From Chitinophaga pinensis (GTDB taxonomy: Bacteria > Bacteroidota > Bacteroidia > NS11-12g > UBA955): 33,151 nt of DNA. The stretch covers positions 1-33,151 of the forward strand of contig CAMAQS010000016.1 in assembly GCA_945860565.1 (NCBI GenBank), written 5' to 3'. The notes under the pieces are model-generated. The model made no database searches, was not told the origin of the DNA, and worked only from the letters and a program-made list of their open reading frames with translations. Of the stretch, positions 9,396 through 19,130 are shown in pieces (position 1 is the stretch's first letter; the number at the start of each line of letters is the position of its first letter). Made by a program: the position numbers and the translations under genes.

Positions 9396-10454
9396 ATGGC
9401 AAATTCAACAATTCAATCGGTCTCAATTAAAGGGGTTGCAGCGGCAGTTCCTAAAAATGTAGTTTATAACAAAGATTATGAATTGTTTAGCGATTTGGAG
9501 TATGAAAAATTTGTACATTCTGTAGGGATTGAGCAAAGACGGGTAACTCCAAAAGGAATGTGTACTTCTGATTTGTGTTTTGAAGCCGCCAATAAATTAT
9601 TGCTAGATTTAGGTTGGTTACCTAACGAGGTAGATGCCTTGATTTTTGTTTCGCATACCCCCGATTATAAACTGCCTGCAACAAGTTGTATTTTACAAGA
9701 GAGACTGCAACTTTCGAAAGATTGTATGACCCTTGACATATCATTGGGATGTTCTGGTTTTCCCCATGGTCTGCATACGTTATCGGCAATTTTACAAGGT
9801 GGGCATTTCAAAAAAGGTCTGTTATTGGTGGGAAATACGCAATCTCACTATTCATCTTATTATGATAAAAGTGTATATCCACTTTTTGCTGATGCAGGAA
9901 CAGCCGTGGCGTTGGAATTTGATCCAAAGGCTGAACCAATGTATTTTAATTTTGGGACAGATGGGTCTGGTTATAAATCTATAATTATTGAAGATGGTGG
10001 CTGTCGGAATCCTGTAAATCAAGAGTCCTTTGATTATTATGAATTGGGCAATGGCAATAAAAAAACCCGTTTACATGAAGGTTTGGATGGCATGGATGTT
10101 TATTCTTTTGGTATAAAAGTCGCGCCGCAAAGCTTCCGTAAGTTGTTTGAATACAGTGCGTTTTCTATGGAAAAAATAGATTATTTTTTGTTCCATCAAG
10201 CAAATAAAATGATGATCGAAAAAATTGTAAAGAAGTTAGAATTGGCTGAAAATTTTGTACCTATGAATATTAAATATTTTGGGAATACAAGTTGCGCAAC
10301 CATTCCCTTGTTGATGGTTACCAATCTGAGAGATAAATTGATAAATGATTCTTTAAATCTATATTTCTGTGGTTTTGGTGTTGGATTATCATGGGGTTCT
10401 TCAATTTGCTCTACCCAAAATATAATTTGTTCTGAATTAATTGAAGTTGAATAA
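9396..10454 (+). CDS. 3-oxoacyl-ACP synthase III (FabH/KAS III-like), copy 1
   Basis: Catalytic Cys LDISLGCSG, His FLFHQAN, Asn YFGNTSCATIP. Confidence 0.92.
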   Translation: MANSTIQSVSIKGVAAAVPKNVVYNKDYELFSDLEYEKFVHSVGIEQRRVTPKGMCTSDLCFEAANKLLLDLGWLPNEVDALIFVSHTPDYKLPATSCILQERLQLSKDCMTLDISLGCSGFPHGLHTLSAILQGGHFKKGLLLVGNTQSHYSSYYDKSVYPLFADAGTAVALEFDPKAEPMYFNFGTDGSGYKSIIIEDGGCRNPVNQESFDYYELGNGNKKTRLHEGLDGMDVYSFGIKVAPQSFRKLFEYSAFSMEKIDYFLFHQANKMMIEKIVKKLELAENFVPMNIKYFGNTSCATIPLLMVTNLRDKLINDSLNLYFCGFGVGLSWGSSICSTQNIICSELIEVE

Positions 10455-11188
10455 TGTTAGAACTAGAAAATAAAAGAATTTTGGTAACTGGGGCTTCGTC
10501 TGGAATTGGCCGACAAGTGGCAATTGCTTGTGCTGAGTCTGGTGCCGATTTGTTTATTGTTGGAAGAAACGAAGAAAGGCTAAATGAGACGTTCAATAAA
10601 TTGAAGGGCGCAAATCATCAAAAGTTCATTCTTGATCTTACAAATGAAGAGGCGTGGTTGCCGTTATTTGAGTCAATAACAGATGGATTAGACGGTGTGG
10701 TGCACTGTGCTGGTGTGAATACCAAGTATCCAGTTAAATTCTTAGATAAATCAAAAATTGAAGGCATTATGGAAATTAATTTTAACGTACCTGTTTTAAT
10801 AACACAAAAACTGTTAAAATTAAAGAAGTTAAATAAAGAAGGATCCCAGGTTTTTATTTCTTCAATTTCTTCAAGTTATGCAGCAGTGAGCAATGCAATT
10901 TATGGAGCATCGAAGGGAGCATTGGATTCTTTTTCCAAAGTGTTGGCGTTAGAATTGGCATCCCAAAAAATAAGGGTTAATACAATTTCACCTGGTTTAA
11001 TTCAAGGTGAAATGTTGGAGAATTACGAATTAAAAGATGAGTTATTGGCTTTTGAAAAGTCAATCCCTCTGGGTAGATTGGGTAAATATGAAGATGTGTC
11101 AAATGCAGTTGTTTTTTTATTGTCTGCAAAATCATCTTGGATTACTGGAACAGATTTAAAAATTGATGGAGGAATTACCTTAAAATAA
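10454..11188 (+). CDS. SDR-family 3-oxoacyl-ACP reductase-like protein (copy 2)
   Basis: TGASSGIGRQ, YGASK, WITGTDLKIDGGITLK; start overlaps the KAS III stop (TAATG). Confidence 0.9.
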   Translation: MLELENKRILVTGASSGIGRQVAIACAESGADLFIVGRNEERLNETFNKLKGANHQKFILDLTNEEAWLPLFESITDGLDGVVHCAGVNTKYPVKFLDKSKIEGIMEINFNVPVLITQKLLKLKKLNKEGSQVFISSISSSYAAVSNAIYGASKGALDSFSKVLALELASQKIRVNTISPGLIQGEMLENYELKDELLAFEKSIPLGRLGKYEDVSNAVVFLLSAKSSWITGTDLKIDGGITLK

Positions 11189-11189
11189 T

Positions 11190-12245
11190 ATGGCTTATTT
11201 AACTATACAAAATGTAACAATAAAAGGTGTTGCTACTGCGGTGCCCAAAAGGGTGGTTGAAAATAGCGAAAATGAATTGTTTGACGCCGAAGAATTAAGT
11301 AGATTTTTTGATCATGTCGGTATCAAAAGAAGACGTTGTGTTGAAGAAGGTATGACAACATCTGATTTATGTTTTGCGGCCGCTGAAAAGTTGATTAGCG
11401 ACTTAAATTGGAATAAAGAAGAGATTGATGGGTTGATTTTTGTCACTCAAACTCCAGATTATAGGAATCCCGCAACTTCTTGCATTCTTCAAGACCGGTT
11501 GGGTTTGTCGAATCAATGTTTGGCATTCGATATCTCATTGGGTTGTAGTGGTTATGTGTATGGTTTATCCGTGGCTGCCAACATGTTGTCTACGGGAAAC
11601 ATGCGTAAAATACTTTTGTTGGTGGGGGATACTACATCGTTAACTTCATCTCCATTGGATAAAAGTAGGGTTTTGTTGTTTGGGGATGCTGGTACGGCAA
11701 CAGCATTAGAATATAATCCACAAGCTCCGGTTATGCAGTTTGAACTGGGAACAGATGGATCCGGTTTTGATGCAATATATACACCTCACAGCGGTTTTAG
11801 AAACAGAATAAAACCCGAATCATTTGAAATGGTGGATTACGGTGGAGGAATTGTAAGGGCAAAGACACATTCGTGGTTGGATGGATTGGAAGTTTTTTCC
11901 TTTGGTATTTCTAGAGCTCCAAAGTCAGTGAAAGGATTGGTCAGTCATTTTAATCTGGATATAAACACAATTGATTATTTTTTGTTCCATCAGGCAAATT
12001 TGATGATGAACGAAAAAATAAGGCAAAAATTGAAATTGGAAGTAGAAAAAGTACCTTATAATTTGGAAAATTATGGCAATACTTCATGTGCTTCAATCCC
12101 TTTGCTTTTGGTTGATAAATTGAGAGAGAAAGCAGAATCTGATCGGTTAGAATTGTTGATGTGTGCATTTGGAGTTGGGCTTTCATGGGGTAGTTGTAAG
12201 GTAGAATTGAATAAAATAGTTTGTCCACCCATCATTGAAATTTAA
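11190..12245 (+). CDS. 3-oxoacyl-ACP synthase III (FabH/KAS III-like), copy 2
   Basis: Catalytic Cys FDISLGCSG, His FLFHQAN, Asn NYGNTSCASIP; clear paralog of 9396..10454. Confidence 0.92.
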   Translation: MAYLTIQNVTIKGVATAVPKRVVENSENELFDAEELSRFFDHVGIKRRRCVEEGMTTSDLCFAAAEKLISDLNWNKEEIDGLIFVTQTPDYRNPATSCILQDRLGLSNQCLAFDISLGCSGYVYGLSVAANMLSTGNMRKILLLVGDTTSLTSSPLDKSRVLLFGDAGTATALEYNPQAPVMQFELGTDGSGFDAIYTPHSGFRNRIKPESFEMVDYGGGIVRAKTHSWLDGLEVFSFGISRAPKSVKGLVSHFNLDINTIDYFLFHQANLMMNEKIRQKLKLEVEKVPYNLENYGNTSCASIPLLLVDKLREKAESDRLELLMCAFGVGLSWGSCKVELNKIVCPPIIEI

Positions 12246-13354
12246 TGTATTTTAATTCACGATATGGCGTAATCATAAAGTTATTAAAAGGGTTTTCAGA
12301 TTTAATTATTGCAATTTCACCCAAAAAGAAAAGTCAAAAAGAGAAAGAAGTAAAAGAAATATTAATAGTTGACACGCATTTAATTGGCGATTTGGTTATG
12401 TCAACCGCATTTATTCAAGCGTTAATCTTGAAATATCCGTTGGCTCAAATTCACATAGTGGCGAGATCTTACGCGTTGGATGTGTTTTTGGGATATGAGA
12501 GGGTGAAAATTCACCCTTTTTTTATTTCTAATGGTTTTGAGTTTAGTAAGTGGTTAAAGAATCTAAAAACTATCCGGCGGATAAGAAAAATGAACATCGA
12601 TTTGGGTATCAATGCGCGCGGGGATATTCGAGAAATTGCCATTGCAAAATTGTCTAAAGTCCAAAGATTGGTTTCCTTTGATTTTACGGGAGGTGGGTTT
12701 TTGTTGGATGATGTTGTTGCCGTTGATTCAAAATTTAAGCATTTGTTTGATAAATATAAGGTAATAGGCCAATATTTGGGTTTAGACTTAACTGGATTGA
12801 AACCAGAGATTCGGTTAACCGAGGCTGAAATTGAAAGTGTTTCTCGGGTTGAAAGTTACATTGGCGTACATATCGATGCCTCCAATGTTTTAAGACAACT
12901 GCCCAAAGCGGAAATATTTCAAATATTGCAAACATTCCAAAAAACGGAAAAAGTCGTTTTTTTTGCTGGGCCAAATTTGCTTTTGGGTAACATTAATGAC
13001 ATTAAATTAACATTTCCTTGGGTTGAGATTTGGAAGGGAAATCTACGCGAGATGATGGTGCATTTGAGTAGGTGCAGAATTTTAATTTCAGCAGATAGTG
13101 GACAAGCTCATATTGCTGCTTCACTGAATGTTACAGTTTTGATTTTGGGAGGGCCATCTAAGTTAAATTTTACCAAACCTTTGGGAGGGAAAGTGGAATT
13201 AATTTCCTTAGAAAATATTATTTGTTCACCTTGTGATCAAATAGAATGCAAAAATTCGGTGCATCAATTTTGTTTTCAAGGAATTGGAATTATTGTAAAT
13301 CAAAGACTTAACCAATTAATTGGAGAGGCAAGTGTTTCAAGGGATGTTGAATAA
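12245..13354 (+). CDS. GT9-family (ADP-heptose:LPS heptosyltransferase-like) glycosyltransferase
   Basis: ILIVDTHLIGDLVMSTAFIQAL and ISADSGQAHIAASLNVTVLILGGPSK motifs. Confidence 0.88.
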   Translation: MYFNSRYGVIIKLLKGFSDLIIAISPKKKSQKEKEVKEILIVDTHLIGDLVMSTAFIQALILKYPLAQIHIVARSYALDVFLGYERVKIHPFFISNGFEFSKWLKNLKTIRRIRKMNIDLGINARGDIREIAIAKLSKVQRLVSFDFTGGGFLLDDVVAVDSKFKHLFDKYKVIGQYLGLDLTGLKPEIRLTEAEIESVSRVESYIGVHIDASNVLRQLPKAEIFQILQTFQKTEKVVFFAGPNLLLGNINDIKLTFPWVEIWKGNLREMMVHLSRCRILISADSGQAHIAASLNVTVLILGGPSKLNFTKPLGGKVELISLENIICSPCDQIECKNSVHQFCFQGIGIIVNQRLNQLIGEASVSRDVE

Positions 13355-13504
13355 TAATGAGAATTGGCTAAACGAGATTTTCCGTGCTTTTTTTATTAAA
13401 AAACTATTATATTTGTTGAATAATAAAGGTATAATACTAATTGGCACGTTTTTTGATAAACTAATGATTATAACTTACTTTTTACTTAATCCAAGAGAGG
13501 AGCT

Positions 13505-13512
13505 TAATTTTG
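13505..13512 (+). promoter_or_regulatory. Candidate internal Bacteroidota -7 element TAATTTTG
   Basis: Exact TAnnTTTG match at the end of a 155-bp AT-rich gap between 13354 and the aminotransferase; no clear -33 TTG. Confidence 0.35.
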
Positions 13513-14700
13513 AAACAGAATACTTCAATACATACAGAAAAGAATGCCAGAGTAACTACTACTCAAAAGGAGAAGATATGGTTATCGTCACCGCACATGA
13601 GTGGAAGCGAGCAAAAGTATATTCAACAGGCGTTCGATACCAACTGGATTGCCCCAATTGGACCAAATGTAGATGGTTTTGAAGCGGCTATCTGTGATTA
13701 CACTAAGGCCAATCATGCCGCTGCCCTTTCTTCTGGGACGGCTGCACTGCATTTGGCTTTAAAATTATGTGGTGTTACAACAGGAGATTATGTTATTTGT
13801 CAGAGTTTAACATTCGTAGCCACTGCCAATGCAGTGATGTATCAAGGAGCAACACCAATTTTTGTTGATTCCGAAGACGAAACTTGGGGTATGGATCCTG
13901 CATTAATGGAAATGGCAATTTTACATTGTATTTCATTAGAAAAGAAACCAAAAGCAATTATTCCAGTTCATTTGTATGGCATGCCAGTAAAAATGAATGA
14001 AATAAGTCAAATTGCCCGTAAATATAAAATTCCTGTTATTGAAGATGCTGCAGAAGCCCTTGGCTCTTCAATAAATGGAAAATCTTGTGGCACTTTTGGT
14101 GAATATGGAGTTTTAAGTTTTAACGGCAACAAAATTATCACCACTTCGGGTGGAGGAATGTTAATTGCCGATAACGAGAAAAAAATTGAAAAAGCACGTT
14201 TTTTGTCAACTCAAGCTAGAGACAGTGCACCACATTATCAGCATTCAGAAGTTGGATTTAACTATAGAATGAGCAATGTTATTGCTGGTATTGGAAGAGG
14301 GCAAATGGAGGTTTTACCTTTAAGAATTGAACAACGAAGATTAGTTTTTGAATATTACAAAAAACACCTTTCTGATATTCAAGGAATTTCATTTCTGAAA
14401 GAGCAAGAAGGCAGTTTCAGCAATAGATGGTTAACCATTATTAATATTGACGAATCAAAAACTAAGGGTATAGGTCGCGAGAAGATTCGGTTGGCATTGG
14501 AAGAAGCGAATATTGAGTCTCGTCCTTTATGGAAGCCTATGCACATGCAGCCATTGTTTGAAAAAATGCCTTATTTTGGAAAAGGTGTTGCCATGAAATT
14601 GTTCAACAATGGATTGTGTTTGCCATCAGGCAGCAACCTTACTACTGAAGATTTAGATAGAGTTATCAAAATAATTCATTTAACTTTGAAGCCAAAATAA
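13510..14700 (+). CDS. DegT/DnrJ/EryC1 (PglE-like) sugar aminotransferase
   Basis: [65 protein letters not shown] (PLP Lys), [15 protein letters not shown]. Start codon uncertain (non-ATG). Confidence 0.92.
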   Translation: MKQNTSIHTEKNARVTTTQKEKIWLSSPHMSGSEQKYIQQAFDTNWIAPIGPNVDGFEAAICDYTKANHAAALSSGTAALHLALKLCGVTTGDYVICQSLTFVATANAVMYQGATPIFVDSEDETWGMDPALMEMAILHCISLEKKPKAIIPVHLYGMPVKMNEISQIARKYKIPVIEDAAEALGSSINGKSCGTFGEYGVLSFNGNKIITTSGGGMLIADNEKKIEKARFLSTQARDSAPHYQHSEVGFNYRMSNVIAGIGRGQMEVLPLRIEQRRLVFEYYKKHLSDIQGISFLKEQEGSFSNRWLTIINIDESKTKGIGREKIRLALEEANIESRPLWKPMHMQPLFEKMPYFGKGVAMKLFNNGLCLPSGSNLTTEDLDRVIKIIHLTLKPK

Positions 14701-14716
14701 CATTTTCCAAAAATCT

Positions 14717-16297
14717 TTGGGTCAAAGTAACCATTCAAAAAAAGCTATAATTATTGGAGGCGGTCCTGCTGGCCTCACTGCTGCCTATGAGTTTTTGATA
14801 CACACCGATATTTTACCCGTGGTCATTGAAGCGGAGAATCAATTGGGTGGAATTTCAAAAACAGTAAATTATAAAGGCAACTTAATGGATATTGGTGGTC
14901 ACCGGTTTTTCTCTAAATCGGACCGTGTAATGAATTGGTGGTTAGATCATTTACCCATTGAAAACGAAAATTTGGAGCAAAGTTTAACGTTGTCTTATCA
15001 AGGAAAGTCTCTGTTGATAGATTCTCCTAATTTATCTGAAGAAGACAATGAATTGCCTTCAGATAACGTAATGTTGGTGAGAAATCGAATTTCCAGAATC
15101 TATTTTCTTAGGAAATTTTTTACATATCCAATTAGTCCTTCTTTTGAAACCATCCGTAATTTGGGTTTGCTTAGGGTTTTTCGCATTTTTATGTCGTACC
15201 TATTTGTAAAAATATCCCCCAATAAGAAAGAAAGAAGTTTAGAGGATTTTTTTATTAATAGATTTGGAAATGAACTGTATAAGACTTTTTTTAAAGATTA
15301 TACTGAAAAGGTTTGGGGTGTTTCTTGTACTGAAATCAGCGCTGAATGGGGTGCACAAAGAATTAAAGGTTTAAGCATCAGCACCGCCTTATTGCATGCT
15401 TCTAGAAATATTTTGAAACTCAAAAATAGGTCAACAGATATATCACAGAAAAAAACAGAAACGAGCTTAATTGAGAACTTTCTTTATCCAAAGTTTGGAC
15501 CGGGCCAAATGTGGGAGGTTGTTGGTAATAAAATATTAAAACAAGGTGGAAAAATTTATGCCGAATGTTGTGTCAATAAAATCCATATTGAGCATAACCT
15601 TGTGAAATTCTTGGAGTATACCGACAATGGTGGAAATACACATAGAATTGATGGAGAATACTTTATAAGTAGCATGCCAGTGAAGGATTTGATTAATAGA
15701 ATAGAACCTCCAGTGCCCATTGAAATAAAAAACATTGCAAATGGTTTGGTTTACCGAGATTTTATAGCGGTTGGGGTGCTGATTGATAAATTTAAAGGCA
15801 ATAAGAAATTGGATGACAATTGGATTTACATTCAAGAAAAGGACGTTAAAGTTGGAAGAATGCAAATTTTCAATAATTGGAGTCCTTTTTTGGTAAACGA
15901 TAGTCAAAAATATTGGTTGGGGTTAGAGTATTTTTGTCAAGAAGGCGATGATTTATGGAGTTTATCAGACGATGAAATTTTGAAGGTAGCAATAAGTGAA
16001 TTAATAAAATTGGATTTTATTGATAAAAGTAATTTTATGGATGGTACGGTTTTAAAAGTACCCAAAACCTATCCTGCTTATTTTGGTTCTTACAAGGAAT
16101 TTGGAAAAATTGTCGAATACTTGGCTAATTTTGAAAATTTATTTTTAGTAGGAAGAAATGGTATGCATAAATACAACAATCAAGATCACAGTATGTTAAC
16201 TTCAATGCAGGTTGTTCAAAACATTAAAGATGGAATTGTAGACAAGTCAAATATTTGGAGTATTAATACGGAAATGGATTATCACGAAGAGAAATGA
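14717..16297 (+). CDS. FAD/NAD(P)-binding oxidoreductase, protoporphyrinogen oxidase/UDP-galactopyranose mutase-like superfamily
   Basis: [16 protein letters not shown] dinucleotide-binding motif, [43 protein letters not shown] start. Confidence 0.85.
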   Translation: MGQSNHSKKAIIIGGGPAGLTAAYEFLIHTDILPVVIEAENQLGGISKTVNYKGNLMDIGGHRFFSKSDRVMNWWLDHLPIENENLEQSLTLSYQGKSLLIDSPNLSEEDNELPSDNVMLVRNRISRIYFLRKFFTYPISPSFETIRNLGLLRVFRIFMSYLFVKISPNKKERSLEDFFINRFGNELYKTFFKDYTEKVWGVSCTEISAEWGAQRIKGLSISTALLHASRNILKLKNRSTDISQKKTETSLIENFLYPKFGPGQMWEVVGNKILKQGGKIYAECCVNKIHIEHNLVKFLEYTDNGGNTHRIDGEYFISSMPVKDLINRIEPPVPIEIKNIANGLVYRDFIAVGVLIDKFKGNKKLDDNWIYIQEKDVKVGRMQIFNNWSPFLVNDSQKYWLGLEYFCQEGDDLWSLSDDEILKVAISELIKLDFIDKSNFMDGTVLKVPKTYPAYFGSYKEFGKIVEYLANFENLFLVGRNGMHKYNNQDHSMLTSMQVVQNIKDGIVDKSNIWSINTEMDYHEEK

Positions 16298-16821
16298 AAA
16301 TTTCAATAATTGCAGCAATAGGGACAGAGTTTGAACTTGGTAAGGTAAATACACTATTGTGGCATTTACCCGATGATTTTAAATGGTTTATTCAAAAAAC
16401 GAAAGGGAAAGCAGTTATAATGGGCCGTAATACAATGCTTAGTTTAAAGAAACCTTTAAAGAATAGATTAAACATTGTATTAAGTAGCAGAACAGAGGAA
16501 ATCTTAGAGGGTTTTACCCATGTTTTTACGTGGGATAATGCACTGGATTTAGCGAAACAATTTAATTCAGAAGAAGCAATGGTTATTGGTGGTGGCGTTG
16601 TTTATTCTCAGGCGATTCAGTTTTCGAATGTTTTATATTTGACAAAAGTGAATGCTAGTTTTCCAGAGGCTGATACCTTTTTTCCAGTATTCGATCTCCA
16701 GAAATGGAAACTGATAGAATTAATTCATCATCCAGCTGATGAACTACATGAATATGGTTTTGATTTCGAGGTTTTTGAAAATACTGAAAAACAAGAATTA
16801 AATATATCGGCGGCTATTTAA
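16294..16821 (+). CDS. folA: Dihydrofolate reductase
   Basis: [47 protein letters not shown]. Overlaps the upstream gene by 4 nt (ATGA). Confidence 0.93.
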   Translation: MKISIIAAIGTEFELGKVNTLLWHLPDDFKWFIQKTKGKAVIMGRNTMLSLKKPLKNRLNIVLSSRTEEILEGFTHVFTWDNALDLAKQFNSEEAMVIGGGVVYSQAIQFSNVLYLTKVNASFPEADTFFPVFDLQKWKLIELIHHPADELHEYGFDFEVFENTEKQELNISAAI

Positions 16822-16832
16822 ATAAATGACTG

Positions 16833-16840
16833 TAAGTTTG
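16833..16840 (+). promoter_or_regulatory. Candidate -7 element TAAGTTTG upstream of nadK
   Basis: Exact TAnnTTTG, 28 nt before the ATG at 16869; no clear -33 element. Confidence 0.4.
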
Positions 16841-16868
16841 TACATTGTTTTAAACTAAAAGCACATTA

Positions 16869-17759
16869 ATGAAAATTGGAGTATACGCAAAATCAGTTAT
16901 TGACCCGAAACATAGGGATGCATTAACAATTTTGGTGAATACCCTTAGAGATAGAAACCACGACATTTACTGTCCACCATCTTTGGAGGATTTTATAAGA
17001 ATGAATACCAATGGAATAGTTCCTCATGTATTCGATTATTATTCGAAATCGGATGTGGGAATTGATGTACTATTTAGTGTTGGCGGAGATGGTACTATTT
17101 TGGATTCATTGCATTTGGTTAGGGACAGTGAAATTCCAGTTTTGGCAATTAATACGGGAAGATTGGGCTTTTTGGCCAGTGTTTCGGCGGAAAAAATACA
17201 ATTTGCAGTTGAACAAGTAGAATTAGGGTTATACAAAATTGAGCCAAGATCTTTGTTGCATTTGGAATCGAGCGAAGAGATTTTTGATTATAATTTTGGA
17301 CTTAATGATTTCGTGATTCATAAAAAAGAAACTTCAAGTATGATTGTTGTACATGCTTATTTAAATGGTGAATTTTTAAATAGTTACTGGAGTGATGGAT
17401 TGATAGTTTCTACGCCTACAGGTTCAACTGGGTATTCATTGAGTTGTGGTGGACCAATAATTTTCCCAAAAAGTGATAGTTTTGTCATAACTCCAATAGC
17501 GCCACATAATCTAAATGTGAGGCCTGTAGTGTTAAGTGACGATGTGGTAATTTCATTTGAAATTAGAGGTCGGGCAAGTAGTTATTTAGCGAGTTTGGAT
17601 GCGCGAAGTCACAGTATTACCAATCAAGTTTCGATGGCTGTAAAAAAAGCGAATTTTTGTTTGAATTTAATGCAGTTGAACGATGTTAATTTCATGGATA
17701 CTTTAAGAAATAAGTTGAATTGGGGTTTTGATAAGCGGATGGAAGGGTTAGATCATTGA
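16869..17759 (+). CDS. nadK: NAD kinase
   Basis: FSVGGDGTILDSLHLVRD, NTGRLGFLASV, SDGLIVSTPTGSTGYSLSCGGPII. Confidence 0.96.
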   Translation: MKIGVYAKSVIDPKHRDALTILVNTLRDRNHDIYCPPSLEDFIRMNTNGIVPHVFDYYSKSDVGIDVLFSVGGDGTILDSLHLVRDSEIPVLAINTGRLGFLASVSAEKIQFAVEQVELGLYKIEPRSLLHLESSEEIFDYNFGLNDFVIHKKETSSMIVVHAYLNGEFLNSYWSDGLIVSTPTGSTGYSLSCGGPIIFPKSDSFVITPIAPHNLNVRPVVLSDDVVISFEIRGRASSYLASLDARSHSITNQVSMAVKKANFCLNLMQLNDVNFMDTLRNKLNWGFDKRMEGLDH

Positions 17760-18901
17760 AATATTTATTTTTAAACTTGGGTTTTCTGGTATTTTCTAAT
17801 TTCTTAGATGCTCAAATACCAAATTTAAATGGCCAAAATAGGTTAGATTTGGTCTCATGGAACATAGAGTGGTTTGGAGATGCAAGCAATGGCCCATCCA
17901 ATGATGTGACACAATTGAATAATGTAACAAAAATCATTAATGGTTTGGATGTAGATATTATGGGATTGTGTGAAGTTAGCAATTCTAATTATTGGCAATT
18001 GTTGAAGAATAATTTGCCAAATTATCACGGGGTAATAAGCACTTGGGATCAACCACAAAAAACAGCACTTTTCTTTAAAAAAAGCCAGTTTAAGTTAGTG
18101 TATCAAAAGCATGTATTGAGCAACTATGAGTACGAATTTGCAAGTGGGCGTTTGCCATTGGAAGTGTGTCTTGAAGTTATTGATAAATCCTTAAAGATAG
18201 ATACCATCTATTTCTGGGTTATTCACTTAAAAGCAAATACAGGTAGTACATCTGCTAAAATTGAATCATATAATCGAAGAAATAGTGCATCGGTATTGCT
18301 AAAATCACATGTATTAAACACATGTAAAAAATGGCCAGGCTTTGTTATTGGTGATTGGAATGATGATTTTGACAAGAGCATTGTAACCGGTTACAAATCG
18401 CCATTTGAAAGTTGGATTGAAGATACTGCAAATGCTTTTGTGCCAACATACAAATTGAGCTTGGCTGGCAAAAAATCTACGGTTAGTTATTCTGAAATGA
18501 TAGATCACATTGCATGCAGTGCAAATGCCAAGAATAATTGTGTTGTTGATTCAACGATGGCAATTTATGCAGATAATTGGGTTACAAGTTATGGTTCTTC
18601 CACTAGTGATCATTATCCCGTCTATACACGATTTGATTTTACCAGAAACAACAATCAAACAAACAGTATAGATGTCAATTTAGAATTGTCGTCTACAGGT
18701 ATAAGTTGGAACGGTGAACATTGGATATTAAATGGAGTTTTTTTGGAAATGCAAGAAGCGACAGTATTTTCTTCTGACGGGAAATTGTTGTTTAATGGTT
18801 TAATTGGGACCTATAAACCCACAAATCAGAAGGTTGTTTGTGTCGTACTTCAAAGCGACCAATTTCACGATTTGAAAAGAAATTGGGTATATATTCCATA
18901 A
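17756..18901 (+). CDS. Secreted endonuclease/exonuclease/phosphatase (EEP) family protein
   Basis: N-terminal signal-like peptide (KYLFLNLGFLVFSNFLDAQ), LVSWNIEWFG, GLCEVSN, VIGDWNDDF, SDHYPVYTRF. TTG start overlapping the nadK stop; C-terminal SSDGKLLFNG-type segment may be a degenerate sorting domain. Confidence 0.85.
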   Translation: MKYLFLNLGFLVFSNFLDAQIPNLNGQNRLDLVSWNIEWFGDASNGPSNDVTQLNNVTKIINGLDVDIMGLCEVSNSNYWQLLKNNLPNYHGVISTWDQPQKTALFFKKSQFKLVYQKHVLSNYEYEFASGRLPLEVCLEVIDKSLKIDTIYFWVIHLKANTGSTSAKIESYNRRNSASVLLKSHVLNTCKKWPGFVIGDWNDDFDKSIVTGYKSPFESWIEDTANAFVPTYKLSLAGKKSTVSYSEMIDHIACSANAKNNCVVDSTMAIYADNWVTSYGSSTSDHYPVYTRFDFTRNNNQTNSIDVNLELSSTGISWNGEHWILNGVFLEMQEATVFSSDGKLLFNGLIGTYKPTNQKVVCVVLQSDQFHDLKRNWVYIP

Positions 18902-18928
18902 TAACTTTAAGTTATTAATTTAGTTTTT

Positions 18929-18956
18929 GGAGCCGAAAGGCTCTTTTTTGTTTTTA
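18929..18956 (+). terminator. Rho-independent terminator
   Basis: GAGCC-GAAA-GGCTC stem-loop (18930-18943) followed by TTTTTTGTTTTT, just after the EEP gene. Confidence 0.85.
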
Positions 18957-19130
18957 ATCGGATTATGAATAAGTACTTTGTCATGAGGTCTCAAGGCCTA
19001 AAGAAATAAGCACTTTGAAGAGAGAAGTATAACTCAACTTTATGGTGACCGAAATAGAGTCAATGAAGTGCCTGATTTCAATTGGGATTTCAAGGCGTAA
19101 TAGATTTTCTAATGCATATTCCGGATTTAG

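Noticed and set aside
8416-12245. Aryl polyene, dialkylresorcinol or type II PKS cluster
   Set aside because: No KAS I/II or chain-length factor, no dehydratase, aromatase, ammonia-lyase or thioesterase, and the genes sit among PglC/PglD/PglE-like sugar genes.
13320-13682. 120-aa plus-strand ORF between the GT9 and aminotransferase genes
   Set aside because: It overlaps the well-supported aminotransferase in another frame and has no recognisable motif; treated as spurious.
17756-18901. EEP protein as a toxin or phage-defence nuclease
   Set aside because: It has an export signal and lies among core genes with no immunity or defence partner; an extracellular nuclease/phosphatase is the simpler reading.
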